Shown one piece after another: positions 26,504 to 35,500 of a stretch of 64,000 nucleotides of DNA. Source of the DNA: Prolixibacteraceae bacterium (GTDB lineage Bacteria > Bacteroidota > Bacteroidia > Bacteroidales > Prolixibacteraceae); assembly GCA_025355875.1 (NCBI GenBank), contig JANXYV010000093.1:1-64000 (forward strand), in the 5' to 3' direction. How positions within the stretch are numbered: the stretch's first letter is position 1; each line of letters starts with the position of its first letter. Position numbers and translations under genes: made by a program. The notes under the pieces were generated by a model that saw only the letters and a list, made by a program, of their open reading frames with translations, had not been told where the DNA came from and did no database searches.

Positions 26504-27385
26504 TTAAAACAATAAAACTTTCCGGTTGGCCAGGTTGATCAGGTATTCACCGTATTGATTCTTCTTAAGCGGCTCAGCCAATTTAAGCAGCTGTTCCTTA
26601 TTTATATACCCGCGGAGAAAAGCGATTTCTTCTATACAAGAAACTTTCAGACCCTGCCGTTCTTCAATGGTATGAATAAAGTTGGAAGCCTGCATCAGGC
26701 TTTCGTGCGTTCCGGTATCCAGCCAGGCAAAACCGCGTCCAAGCAATTTCATGTTTAGACGACCTTCGTTTAGGTACACTCGGTTTAAATCGGTGATTTC
26801 AAGCTCACCGCGTTTTGAAGGTTTCAATGCCAGGGCTTTTTGAACCACATCGTTGGTATAAAAATATAATCCGGTAACTGCATAATTTGACTTTGGAAAT
26901 TCCGGTTTTTCTTCGATTGACAAAACCTTACCTTTTTCGTCAAATTCGGCAACTCCATAGCGTTCCGGATCATTCACATAGTATCCAAAAACGATGGCAC
27001 CGTCCTTGATGGACGCCGCCTCTTCAAGAATGGAACTAAAATTATATCCATAAAATATATTGTCGCCCAGAACCATACAAACAGAATCACTGCCGATAAA
27101 CTTTTCGCCAATGGTAAAAGCCTGTGCCAATCCGTCGGGCGATGGCTGAATGGCATATTCAAGCTTAATCCCCAACTGACTTCCATCTTCCAGCAAATCC
27201 TGGTACAGATGAATATCTTTCGGAGTCGAAATAATCAGGATTTCGCGGATTCCGGCAAGCATGAGAACCGACAAAGGATAATAAATCATCGGTTTGTCGT
27301 AAATCGGGATGATTTGCTTCGATATGCTTTTAGTAATCGGATACAAACGGGTACCGGAGCCACCGGCCAAAATAATTCCTTTCAT
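26504..27385 (-). CDS. rfbA: Glucose-1-phosphate thymidylyltransferase
   Basis: About 293 residues with the nucleotidyltransferase start [18 protein letters not shown] and family blocks [41 protein letters not shown] and [13 protein letters not shown]. It makes dTDP-glucose from glucose-1-phosphate and dTTP. I chose ATG 27385 because the nine preceding codons (from a TTG) are not family-like. It is the first gene of the rfbA-rfbC-rfbD-pgm operon. The 4,6-dehydratase gene rfbB, needed for the pathway, is not in the window. Confidence 0.95.
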   Translation of the reverse strand: MKGIILAGGSGTRLYPITKSISKQIIPIYDKPMIYYPLSVLMLAGIREILIISTPKDIHLYQDLLEDGSQLGIKLEYAIQPSPDGLAQAFTIGEKFIGSDSVCMVLGDNIFYGYNFSSILEEAASIKDGAIVFGYYVNDPERYGVAEFDEKGKVLSIEEKPEFPKSNYAVTGLYFYTNDVVQKALALKPSKRGELEITDLNRVYLNEGRLNMKLLGRGFAWLDTGTHESLMQASNFIHTIEERQGLKVSCIEEIAFLRGYINKEQLLKLAEPLKKNQYGEYLINLANRKVLLF

Positions 27386-27739
27386 AAATTTGTTTTTATT
27401 TCGATTTCGCAAGACAGATTTCAGGAGAACAAATATCTGAATAATCTGAAAGCAAAGGAAGATAAATATTTTATGATTTAAAATTGATCAGTTCAAATAA
27501 GCAGTTTTTCAAGGTCTGAATGTTCAAATATGTTCTTTGAAGACGGAAAAGGCACTTTAAATTTCAGACGTCAGCAAGGAAAGGAACCGCAATATCCGAA
27601 CAGATAGTCTGACTTATTCATGACTCCATCCAGATGATTCGAAAAATCACTGAAAACCTTTGTTTTATATCGGAATAGTCTTAATTTTGCGGCGCATTTA
27701 TTTATATATAGTCTAACTCATTAATTAATTGATTATTAA
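27386..27739. other. Intergenic region between rfbA and rpsA
   Basis: This 354-bp AT-rich gap separates divergent genes. It holds the rpsA promoter near its right end. For rfbA I see no full TAnnTTTG box; GATATTTG, one mismatch, is the nearest. I see no ORF, repeat or hairpin of note. Confidence 0.6.
27659..27689 (+). promoter_or_regulatory. Complete Bacteroidota promoter for rpsA
   Basis: TTTG at 27659-27662, a 19-bp spacer and TAATTTTG at 27682-27689 match the TTTG-N19-TAnnTTTG primary sigma consensus in both sequence and spacing. It predicts a leader of about 45 nt. Confidence 0.75.
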
Positions 27740-29938
27740 ATGGTAGAAAACAACACAGAGAACCTTGATCCTAAGGTAGAACTCGAACAGCAGGAAACTG
27801 TTGAAGTACAGGATGCAGTGGTTGAAGAAACTGCGGCAAAAGTTGAAGTATTAACTGAAATAGCTGAAGAACCAATTGCTGAAGTAGCTGAAGAAGTAGC
27901 TGAAGTAGCTGAAGAACCCGTTGCTGAAGTTATTGAAGAAACCGCTGCTGAAGTTATTGAAGAAACCGCTGCAGTAATTGAAGAACCAATTGCCCAGGTA
28001 ACTGAAGAAATTGCAGAACCGGTTGAAGAAACTCCCGCTCCCGTGGCAGTTGTAGTTGAAGAAACTGTTGCTCCGGCAGTGGTTGAAGAAGATTTTGTTG
28101 AACCGGTAGTGATTCCGGTTGTAAAGAAAACCAAAGCTCCAAAGGCTATTGCTGTTGAACCAGCGTCGTTCGACTGGGATGCCCTGGAAGAAGAAGACAA
28201 AGGGTTCAGTGGAAGAGCAAAAAACGAACTCGAATCTCTTTATGAAAAAACCTTGACTACAGTTCAGGAAAAAGAAGTAGTAGAAGGCAGGGTAATTTCG
28301 ATGAACAAACGCGAAGTCGTGATCGACATTGGTTACAAATCGGATGGAATTGTCAGTTTGAACGAATTCCGTTACAATCCTGAATTGAAACCAAAAGATA
28401 CGGTTGAAGTGTACATCGAAAGCCTGGAAGATTTAAAAGGTCAGATGATTCTTTCGCACAAAAAAGCCCGTGCAATGCGTTCATGGGATCGTGTAAACGA
28501 AGCACTTGACAAAGATGAAGTAATCAAAGGATTCATCAAATGTCGTACGAAAGGCGGGATGATCGTGGATGTATTCGGAATTGAAGCATTCCTTCCTGGT
28601 TCACAGATCGATGTGAAACCAATCCGCGATTACGACATGTATGTGAACAAAACGATGGAATTCAAAGTGGTTAAAATCAATCATGAATTCCGGAACGTGG
28701 TAGTTTCGCACAAAGCATTGATCGAGGCAGAACTCGAATTGCAGAAAAAAGAAATTATCTCTAAACTTGAAAAAGGACAGGTACTTGAAGGTACTGTTAA
28801 AAATATCACTTCGTACGGTGTATTCATCGATCTTGGCGGCGTAGATGGTTTGATCCATATCACTGACTTGTCTTGGGGTCGTATCTCTCATCCAAACGAA
28901 ATCGTTGAACTGGATCAGAAACTGAATGTCGTAATTCTCGATTTCGATGATGACAAAAAACGTATTGCTTTAGGCCTGAAACAATTGACTCCTCACCCTT
29001 GGGACAGCCTTGGCGCTGACCTGAAGGTTGGTGATTCAGTAAAAGGTAAGGTGGTTGTAATGGCTGACTATGGTGCATTTGTTGAAATTGCAGCTGGTGT
29101 TGAAGGTTTGATCCACGTTTCAGAAATGTCGTGGTCTCAGCATCTTCGCAGCGCTCAGGACTTCCTGAAAGTTGGTGATGAAATCGAAGCTCAGATTTTG
29201 ACCCTGGACCGTGACGAACGCAAAATGTCTTTGGGTATCAAACAATTGAAATCTGATCCATGGCAGGAAATCGACACTGTATTCGGTGTTGGGACGAAAC
29301 ACAAAGCAACTGTTCGCAACTTCACCAATTTTGGTGTATTTGTTGAAATTCAGGAAGGTGTTGACGGATTAATCCATATTTCAGATTTAAGCTGGACCAA
29401 GAAAATCAAACATCCATCTGAATTTACAGCCATCGGTTCTGAAATTGATGTCATTGTTCTAGACATCGACAAGGAAAACCGTCGTTTGAGCCTCGGCCAC
29501 AAACAATTGGAAGAAAATCCATGGGATGTGTTCGAAACCATTTTCTCAGTCGATTCGGTACACGAAGGAACTGTGGTTGAATTGTTCGACAAAGGCGCAA
29601 CCATTGCCCTTCCTTATGGAGTCGAAGGTTTTGCCACTCCGCGTCATCTGGTAAAGGAAGACGGAAGCCAGGCTCAACTGGAAGACAAAATGGAATTCAA
29701 GGTCATCGAATTCTCCAAAGCAGCCAAACGAATCATCCTTTCTCATTCACGCGTTTTCGAAGATGAGAAAAAAGCTGAAGAAACGGCTAAACGGAAATCT
29801 CAGCCAAAAGCTCCAAGCAAAGCGGTTAAACAAGTGAAAGAAGTTCAGGCGCCCATGGAAAAAACGACCCTTGGCGACATTTCTGAATTGGCTGCCCTGA
29901 GAACTCAGATGGAAGCGGACGAACAAAAAGAAAATTAG
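27740..29938 (+). CDS. rpsA: 30S ribosomal protein S1
   Basis: 732 residues. Six S1 RNA-binding domains span about 175-680 (for example VLEGTVKNITSYGVFIDLGG, VKGKVVVMADYGAFVEIAAG and ATVRNFTNFGVFVEIQEGVD). They are preceded by about 145 residues of Glu/Ala/Val-rich low complexity. This acidic extension is built from EE-rich repeats and includes an exact 24-bp tandem duplication at 27923-27970. There is no Shine-Dalgarno sequence before ATG 27740, only an A/T-rich leader, as is common in this phylum. Role: mRNA binding during translation initiation. It is followed by the STAS and RNase Z genes. Confidence 0.96.
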   Translation: MVENNTENLDPKVELEQQETVEVQDAVVEETAAKVEVLTEIAEEPIAEVAEEVAEVAEEPVAEVIEETAAEVIEETAAVIEEPIAQVTEEIAEPVEETPAPVAVVVEETVAPAVVEEDFVEPVVIPVVKKTKAPKAIAVEPASFDWDALEEEDKGFSGRAKNELESLYEKTLTTVQEKEVVEGRVISMNKREVVIDIGYKSDGIVSLNEFRYNPELKPKDTVEVYIESLEDLKGQMILSHKKARAMRSWDRVNEALDKDEVIKGFIKCRTKGGMIVDVFGIEAFLPGSQIDVKPIRDYDMYVNKTMEFKVVKINHEFRNVVVSHKALIEAELELQKKEIISKLEKGQVLEGTVKNITSYGVFIDLGGVDGLIHITDLSWGRISHPNEIVELDQKLNVVILDFDDDKKRIALGLKQLTPHPWDSLGADLKVGDSVKGKVVVMADYGAFVEIAAGVEGLIHVSEMSWSQHLRSAQDFLKVGDEIEAQILTLDRDERKMSLGIKQLKSDPWQEIDTVFGVGTKHKATVRNFTNFGVFVEIQEGVDGLIHISDLSWTKKIKHPSEFTAIGSEIDVIVLDIDKENRRLSLGHKQLEENPWDVFETIFSVDSVHEGTVVELFDKGATIALPYGVEGFATPRHLVKEDGSQAQLEDKMEFKVIEFSKAAKRIILSHSRVFEDEKKAEETAKRKSQPKAPSKAVKQVKEVQAPMEKTTLGDISELAALRTQMEADEQKEN
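27923..27970 (+). repeat. Exact 24-bp tandem duplication inside rpsA
   Basis: The unit GCTGAAGTTATTGAAGAAAC followed by CGCT occurs at 27923-27946 and again without change at 27947-27970, adding eight residues to the acidic extension in frame. Confidence 0.85.
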
Positions 29939-29982
29939 TCGGCAGTTATTACAAATCCATTTGAATTGATTATATTGGCTTC

Positions 29983-30336
29983 ATGGATTTTGAAATAATT
30001 AATATAAAAGACTACACGCTTATTGTTGTTCTGAACGAAAGGCTGGATACAAATATCGCACCCGATCTGAAAGCAGACCTTGTACGTGTAAATGCTAATG
30101 GCCAGAACAACATCGTTCTGGATGTCAGTCAATGTTCGTATTGTGATTCTTCAGGATTAAGTGCTATTTTGGTAGCCAACCGACTCTGTGAAGATAAACT
30201 TGGGACCTTTATTTTAACTGGCCTTCAAGCTGATGTTGAACAGATTATCCGGATTTCGATGCTTCATACCGTTTTAACAATCACAAAAACGATTGACGAA
30301 GCAGAAGAAATCCTGAGACAAAAGGAAATAAATTAG
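29983..30336 (+). CDS. STAS-domain protein (anti-sigma factor antagonist type)
   Basis: 117 residues forming a single STAS domain. The phosphorylation loop CSYCDSSGLSAILVANRL carries the conserved Ser of DSSGL (residues 55-59), so a serine kinase could control it in a partner-switching system. No RsbW-like kinase or PP2C phosphatase gene lies nearby. It is 44 bp after rpsA and 7 bp before the RNase Z gene, and probably co-transcribed with the latter. The partner is unknown. Confidence 0.88.
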   Translation: MDFEIINIKDYTLIVVLNERLDTNIAPDLKADLVRVNANGQNNIVLDVSQCSYCDSSGLSAILVANRLCEDKLGTFILTGLQADVEQIIRISMLHTVLTITKTIDEAEEILRQKEIN

Positions 30337-30343
30337 CCGATCC

Positions 30344-31285
30344 ATGTCCGGTCAGGCTTCGCCTTTTCAGTTGACCATTCTCGGAACCAGTTCCGCGTTA
30401 CCCACGTCAAACAGATATCCAACCGCTCAGGTACTTCAGGTACCTGGGCGGTTTTTTTTGATCGATTGTGGCGAAGGAACCCAAACCCAAATGAGGAAAT
30501 ATGGAATTGGGTTCTCGAAAATTAATCACATTTTCATTTCGCATCTCCACGGCGACCACATTTTCGGACTAATTGGACTGATCTCGACGATGTCGCTTCT
30601 GGGCCGGAAAAATGACTTGCACTTGTACTCGCACTCCGAACTTCAAAAATACCTGACCGATCAGATTCAATTTCATTATTCTGAAGGAATTCCCTTCAAA
30701 ATCACCTGGCATCCGCTGAATTTCAAGAAAGAACAAAAGATTTATGAGGATAGCAAAGTGACCATCTATTCGTTCCCTTTGGTACACAGAATTCCAACCT
30801 GTGGCTTCCGGTTCGACGAAAAACCGGTCTTGCCCAATTTAATTCCTGAAAAAATCGAAGAATACCAAATCCCAATCCGCGAAAGACAACGAATCAAGGA
30901 AGGTGGAGATTTTACTACTTCTGAAGGAAAACTGATTCCGCATGCTGAACTGGCTCTGAAAAAGCATGAGCCGCGTTCTTTCGCGTTTTGCAGCGACACA
31001 CGGTATGATGAATTGTACATCGATTCGGTCCGCAATGTGGATCTGCTCTATCACGAAGCTACTTTTGCCAGCGACAACAGTGATTTGGCGCACAGTACAT
31101 TTCATTCGACCGGCAAAGATGCCGCAACAGTCGCCCAAAAAGCAGGAGTCAGCCAACTTATAATCGGACATTTTTCAGCCCGTTATAAAGATCATCATAC
31201 AATCCTGAAAGAAGCCCAGGCGGTGTTTCAGGATACTATAGCAATTGCGGAAGGGGATGTTATCAAAGTTGAGAAAAACAAATAG
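30344..31285 (+). CDS. rnz: Ribonuclease Z
   Basis: 313 residues of metallo-beta-lactamase fold. It has the RNase Z start FQLTILGTSSALPTSNRYPT, the Zn site HLHGDH (residues 67-72), FCSDTRYDE and the C-terminal LIIGHFSARY (His ligand). It is the endonuclease that trims tRNA 3' ends. It follows the STAS gene by 7 bp. Its TAG stop codon overlaps the first base of the AATGAC/GTCATT repeat copy B. Confidence 0.96.
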   Translation: MSGQASPFQLTILGTSSALPTSNRYPTAQVLQVPGRFFLIDCGEGTQTQMRKYGIGFSKINHIFISHLHGDHIFGLIGLISTMSLLGRKNDLHLYSHSELQKYLTDQIQFHYSEGIPFKITWHPLNFKKEQKIYEDSKVTIYSFPLVHRIPTCGFRFDEKPVLPNLIPEKIEEYQIPIRERQRIKEGGDFTTSEGKLIPHAELALKKHEPRSFAFCSDTRYDELYIDSVRNVDLLYHEATFASDNSDLAHSTFHSTGKDAATVAQKAGVSQLIIGHFSARYKDHHTILKEAQAVFQDTIAIAEGDVIKVEKNK

Positions 31286-31339
31286 TCATTGATGGTCATT
31301 AACTTCGCGTCATTAATGGGAAAAGTTACAATGAATGAC
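31285..31339. repeat. AATGAC/GTCATT array, copy B
   Basis: GTCATT words at 31285, 31295 and 31309 (spacing 10 and 14) form the same arrangement as the reverse-complemented right arm of copy A. A single inverted AATGAC follows at 31334. The core GGTCATTAACTTCGCGTCAT matches the copies at 23 and 45 kb. It lies between the convergent rnz and helicase genes. Confidence 0.75.
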
Positions 31340-31349
31340 AACCAGTTGA

Positions 31350-32771
31350 CTACTCAAAAAATTCCTTGTTAAAATTCACCAGGTACAATCGTTCTGTCGG
31401 GCGGGTAAGAGCGGTGTAAAGCCAGCGCAAGAATTCAATGTTGAGCATTTCTTCAGTCACATATCCCTGATCCACAAACACTGCTTTCCATTGCCCGCCC
31501 TGTGCTTTGTGACAAGTTATGGCATACGAAAACTTGACCTGCAAAGCATTAAAATAAGGATTCTCCCTGATCTTTTCCCAGCGTTTCTTTTTACTTCGGA
31601 TATCCAGATAATCTTCTGAAACAGCGTCATATAATTTCCGGGTCTGTTCGTTGGTTAAGGAGGCAGACTCAATGGACAAAGCGTCCAGAATGATCTTGCA
31701 ATCGAACTCAATGTCAGGATAGTCAAGGAGTCGGAGACTAACATCAGCAAACCTGAACCCGTACATTTCTTCGTATTTGTAGATCGAAGCAATTTCGGCA
31801 ATATCGCCATTGGCAATAAAATCGATGGTTTCACTGGCCTCGAGCCAGAAGTAATTGTTTTTCACGATCAACAGCAAATCTCCAACCGAAATATCAGCCT
31901 CTTTATACAAAATGGTACTCCGGATGCCTTCATTAAATTTATTGGCACGTTTGTTCGAGCGGGTAACCACGATCGTCTCAAACAAGCCAAAGCGATTGTA
32001 ACAGGTTGAGATTTCCTCTATCAAATCAGCTCCTCCAAGCCTTCGGATATCATCAAACTGTTTATATTCAAGATGGAAATACCCAGGTGAATAAAATCCG
32101 TTGGTAATCAGGTTTCGGATGAAAGTCGCATTGTACAGGATTCCGGAGTTTTGGTCCTGACGTACCACCTCTGTCAATTCATATTCATAAACATCCCGGT
32201 CGTAAAAATCGAGTTCTTTCTTTGACAAGGCCGGACTCACATCTAACCCGACCGGAGGAAGCTGAGCGGTATCGCCAACCAGGATCAGCCGGCAATTTGA
32301 CCCGGAATATACATATTCGATCAGGTCTTCGAGCAAACGCCCCGAACCAAAAATCGATGATTCACCATTCGAATTCGAGACCATGGAAGCCTCATCGACG
32401 ATGAAAAATGTGTCTTTCATCAGATTTTTATTCACGACAAACCGACCCATTCCATCGGTTGAAGTCTGCTGGCGATAAATGCTTTTATGGATAGTATAGG
32501 CCGCCTGTCCCGAATATCCGGTCAAAACTTTAGCTGCCCGTCCGGTGGGAGCCATCAAGACCGATCTGAATTTGAATTTCGCGAACGTTTTGACCAGCGA
32601 TCCCAAAATAGTCGTTTTCCCGGTTCCGGCATAACCTTTCAGAACAAAAACCGCATCAGGATCAGATCCGGCAATAAAATCGGAAAGTTTATCCGACAGT
32701 TCTTCTTGTCCCCGGGTAGGAGATAAACCTAAATTCTGGAGGATTTCAGCCCGAATGTGATTTTTTATCAT
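31350..32771 (-). CDS. RecD/PIF1-like superfamily 1 DNA helicase
   Basis: About 473 residues. Walker A GYAGTGKTTILGSLVKTF, APTGRAAKVL, Walker B FFIVDEASMVSN, LVGDTAQLPPVG and the C-terminal UvrD_C_2 motif SYAITCHKAQGGQWKAVFVD are all present. Single-domain RecD-like helicases of this kind are annotated as ATP-dependent 5'-3' DNA helicases in Bacteroidota. ATG 32771 (MIKNHIRAEILQNLG) is preferred over the in-frame upstream codon. It is not part of a RecBCD complex, as no recB or recC lies nearby. Confidence 0.9.
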   Translation of the reverse strand: MIKNHIRAEILQNLGLSPTRGQEELSDKLSDFIAGSDPDAVFVLKGYAGTGKTTILGSLVKTFAKFKFRSVLMAPTGRAAKVLTGYSGQAAYTIHKSIYRQQTSTDGMGRFVVNKNLMKDTFFIVDEASMVSNSNGESSIFGSGRLLEDLIEYVYSGSNCRLILVGDTAQLPPVGLDVSPALSKKELDFYDRDVYEYELTEVVRQDQNSGILYNATFIRNLITNGFYSPGYFHLEYKQFDDIRRLGGADLIEEISTCYNRFGLFETIVVTRSNKRANKFNEGIRSTILYKEADISVGDLLLIVKNNYFWLEASETIDFIANGDIAEIASIYKYEEMYGFRFADVSLRLLDYPDIEFDCKIILDALSIESASLTNEQTRKLYDAVSEDYLDIRSKKKRWEKIRENPYFNALQVKFSYAITCHKAQGGQWKAVFVDQGYVTEEMLNIEFLRWLYTALTRPTERLYLVNFNKEFFE

Positions 32772-32818
32772 GATCTGCAAAATAACACAAAACCAAGGAT
32801 TCCGATGCATTTTTTAAC

Positions 32819-32826
32819 TAAATTTG
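32819..32826 (+). promoter_or_regulatory. -7 promoter box (TAAATTTG) for DUF3822-rsmD
   Basis: A full TAnnTTTG match lies 37 bp upstream of the DUF3822 start. No -33 TTG is found at 19-20 bp. Confidence 0.45.
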
Positions 32827-32863
32827 CCAGTGACCATCGCTGGTAACTGTATTCAACGGCCAT

Positions 32864-33709
32864 ATGCACGAACAGAATTTTGTTGACGAATCTTTTGACA
32901 TAAAACTTGCATCCGGATATCATTTGTCCATCCAGGTCGGCTTGGATGGATTTTCCTTTTGCATTCTCGATGTTCTCCGGAATAAATATCTCGCCTTTAG
33001 GCATATTCCATTAATTGTCGGCAAACTGCAATTCCTCACCCGGAAGGTTGAGACCATTTTTGAGCAGGAAGATAAACTGAATGCAGCATATCAATCGGTT
33101 ACTGTATATTACTCAACCCATAAGGCAACTCTTGTCCCGAAAGATTATTCAAGCGCTGCCCATTTCGGCAAACTGGCCGAGTTGACCAACGATCTCAGCC
33201 GGAACGAGGAGGTTCGGGCTGATCCTATACCCGGATTCAATTATGAATTGGTCTACTGTTGTCCGAAAGACCTAATTTCCTTTCTGAACCGAAAATATAC
33301 CGATTTCCACTTCAGGCATAAATCGATTCCTTTTCTGGGTTCGGCATTGGAACAGCGAAATGAAAAGAAAAACACGGTTCTGATCAATTTCGAAAAGAAG
33401 TATATCCGGGTCATTGTCATCATAGGTATGCAGATTTCATTGTATAACAGCTTCTATTTTAAAAATGAACTGGACTTTCTATACTATACCCTCAATATTT
33501 GTCAAAGCCTTCAAATTGATCCGGTACTCGACGAAATCATGATCAGCGGATTCGTGGCCGATGATTCGGGCTACATCAGACAACTGAAGAAATATCAGGG
33601 CAATGTGCGGTTCCTGAAACCCGCCATAGGGTTTAGTTATGGAAAAATTTTTGAAAAAACACAGAGGCATCAGTTTATCAGCTTATTAAATTCTTATACA
33701 TGCGAATAG
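32864..33709 (+). CDS. DUF3822 family protein
   Basis: 281 residues, assigned to DUF3822, a family found in Bacteroidota beside rsmD. It starts MHEQNFVDESFDIKLASGYH and looks like a degenerate actin/hexokinase-type (ASKHA) fold, with repeated beta-strand segments such as KNTVLINFEKKYIRVIVIIG and DEIMISGFVADDSGYIRQLK. There is no signal peptide. It overlaps rsmD by 10 bp, indicating translational coupling and perhaps a shared role in ribosome maturation. The function itself is unknown. Confidence 0.85.
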   Translation: MHEQNFVDESFDIKLASGYHLSIQVGLDGFSFCILDVLRNKYLAFRHIPLIVGKLQFLTRKVETIFEQEDKLNAAYQSVTVYYSTHKATLVPKDYSSAAHFGKLAELTNDLSRNEEVRADPIPGFNYELVYCCPKDLISFLNRKYTDFHFRHKSIPFLGSALEQRNEKKNTVLINFEKKYIRVIVIIGMQISLYNSFYFKNELDFLYYTLNICQSLQIDPVLDEIMISGFVADDSGYIRQLKKYQGNVRFLKPAIGFSYGKIFEKTQRHQFISLLNSYTCE

Positions 33710-34248
33710 TCGGTGGAATGCATAGGGGAAGAGTTTTTGAACCAGGGAAAAAATTTAAAGCCCGGCCCACTACCGACATGGCAAAAGAAAGCCTGTTCAA
33801 CATTCTGCAAAACACAGTGGATTTTGAAAATATCAGGGCTTTGGATCTTTTCTCCGGAACGGGAAGCATAAGCTACGAGTTTCTTTCAAGAGGTTGTCCG
33901 GATGTAACTTCGGTGGAAATCAATGCGGCTCATATTCATTTCATTCATGAAGTAATAGAAAAACTAGGCGAAAAGAACATCAGGATAGTTAAATCGAACG
34001 CCTTTGTTTTTGCCAAACGAATCGATGAACAATTTGACCTGATTTTTGCTGATCCGCCATACGACCATCCCAAATTTGCAGAAGTTGCTGATTTGATTTT
34101 CAATAACAAGCTGTTAAAACCCAATGGCCTGTTTGTTCTGGAACACAATTCTCACTTCGATTATTCAAAGCATCTAAATTTCAAGGAATTACGCCGATAC
34201 GGAAGTGTGCATTTCAGCCTGTTTACCGCAGAATCAAATGAAATCTAG
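33700..34248 (+). CDS. rsmD: 16S rRNA (guanine(966)-N2)-methyltransferase
   Basis: 182 residues, a SAM-dependent methyltransferase. MRIVGGMHRGRVFEPGKKFK is the RsmD start, RPTTDMAKESLFNIL the substrate-recognition block, ALDLFSGTGSISYEFLSRG the SAM motif I, and FADPPY the catalytic (D/N)PPY motif. Its ATG lies inside the end of the DUF3822 gene. Confidence 0.95.
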   Translation: MRIVGGMHRGRVFEPGKKFKARPTTDMAKESLFNILQNTVDFENIRALDLFSGTGSISYEFLSRGCPDVTSVEINAAHIHFIHEVIEKLGEKNIRIVKSNAFVFAKRIDEQFDLIFADPPYDHPKFAEVADLIFNNKLLKPNGLFVLEHNSHFDYSKHLNFKELRRYGSVHFSLFTAESNEI

Positions 34249-34282
34249 ACCAGTGTAAATGATCCATACCGACTTTACGTTG

Positions 34283-34400
34283 AAAATTATAAAATGCCGC
34301 CAAAGCTCAGAGAAGCCAAAAACTGCCAAAACTGAACACTCACACCTTACATCGGTGGAATTTGGTGTTTTTGTGAATTGGTGGCATAATTTTTAATTTT
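34283..34400. repeat. Imperfect inverted-repeat element of about 118 bp
   Basis: The left end (34283-34301, containing ATGCCGCC) and the right end (34380-34400, containing GGTGGCAT) are near complements with AT-rich outer tips. Parts of the interior also pair (CACACC against GGTGTT). It sits alone in the gap between rsmD and the ABC exporter genes and could be a long transcript-end hairpin or a miniature element. Confidence 0.45.
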
Positions 34401-34470
34401 ATTGTAACAAGTAAACTGTAACAATTACCTGCCAACCGACACTAATAGTCATGTTTTCAAATCTTTGATC

Positions 34471-35403
34471 ATGGAACTATTTCAGGCAAACAACATTGTG
34501 AAAGAATATGCCGAAAATACGGCATTGAGTTCGGTCAGCATTTCGGTAAAAGAAGCCTCTATTTTTGGGCTGCTTGGACCGAATGGCGCCGGAAAGACCA
34601 CGCTGATCCGCATTATCAACCAGATTACCGCTCCCGATAGCGGTGAATTGTATTTCGAAGGCAGACCGATGAAGTCTGACGATATTTACCGGATTGGCTA
34701 CCTTCCCGAAGAGCGCGGACTGTATAAGAAGATGAAAGTGGGAGAACAGGCGCTTTACCTGGCCCAGTTGAAAGGAATGTCGAAGCGCGATGCGCTCAAG
34801 AACCTGAAAACCTGGTTCGAAAAATTTGAAATTCAAGCCTGGTGGGGAAAAAAGGTTCAGGAATTATCAAAAGGTATGGCCCAAAAAGTACAGTTCATTA
34901 CCACAGTGATCCACGAACCCAAACTTCTGATCTTCGACGAGCCGTTCAGCGGTTTCGACCCGATCAATACCAACCTGATCAAAAACGAAATTCTCGACCT
35001 TAAAAAGAAAGGCACCACCATCATCTTTTCAACCCACGACATGCCGTCGGTCGAAGAAATCTGCGATCATATCGCGCTGATCAACCAATCACGAAAAATT
35101 CTCGACGGACAGATTGACGAAGTCCGCGAAAAATTCAAAACCAATACGTTTGAAATCGAGTTCAGGGGCGAAACACCAGACATTCAAAACGATTTGGGAA
35201 CCTACCTGAAAATTCTGGAACTCGATGAACATTCCGTCCGAAAGCAAATGAAAGTTCAGGTTCTGAACGGGCACTCCAACAATGAGTTTTTGAAAATTCT
35301 CATGAACCGGTTCGAAATCGTTTCATTCAGGGAGATCATTCCCAGCATGAACGATGTATTCATCCATGTTGTTGAGGAAAATAACCGCGAAATCAAGCTA
35401 TAA
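34471..35403 (+). CDS. ABC transporter ATP-binding protein (NatA-like)
   Basis: 310 residues with Walker A GPNGAGKTT, signature LSKGMAQKVQ, Walker B LLIFDEPFSGFDP, an H-loop in IIFSTHDMPSVEE, and a C-terminal extension (DUF4162-like) after residue 220. ATG 34471 is used; a TTG two codons earlier is unlikely. It pairs with the ABC-2 permease 97 bp downstream. The NatAB-type exporter class is inferred from the partner; the substrate (sodium, peptide or lipid) is unknown. The gap between the two genes contains overlapping inverted repeats. Confidence 0.93.
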   Translation: MELFQANNIVKEYAENTALSSVSISVKEASIFGLLGPNGAGKTTLIRIINQITAPDSGELYFEGRPMKSDDIYRIGYLPEERGLYKKMKVGEQALYLAQLKGMSKRDALKNLKTWFEKFEIQAWWGKKVQELSKGMAQKVQFITTVIHEPKLLIFDEPFSGFDPINTNLIKNEILDLKKKGTTIIFSTHDMPSVEEICDHIALINQSRKILDGQIDEVREKFKTNTFEIEFRGETPDIQNDLGTYLKILELDEHSVRKQMKVQVLNGHSNNEFLKILMNRFEIVSFREIIPSMNDVFIHVVEENNREIKL

Positions 35404-35408
35404 GCAGA

Positions 35409-35466
35409 CAGTCGCAGTCTCAGTCGACAGTTTTTATACTTAACACTGCGACTGACCACTGAGACT
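35409..35466 (+). promoter_or_regulatory. Overlapping, mutually exclusive hairpins between exporter genes
   Basis: Hairpin 1 pairs CAGTCGCAGT (35409-35418) with ACTGCGACTG (35445-35454). Hairpin 2 pairs AGTCTCAGT (35416-35424) with ACTGAGACT (35458-35466) and is followed by a T-run, like an intrinsic terminator. The left arms share three bases and the two pairings interleave, so they compete. This is an attenuator-like or polarity element between the ATPase and permease genes, or a decayed repeat. Confidence 0.45.
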
Positions 35467-35500
35467 TTTTTAATGTGTCCAATTAAAGAACTATACCGAT

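Noticed and set aside
27736-28200. Ser/Thr-rich minus-strand ORF opposite rpsA
   Set aside because: It is the antisense of the repetitive Glu/Ala codons of the S1 extension; low complexity alone explains the open frame.
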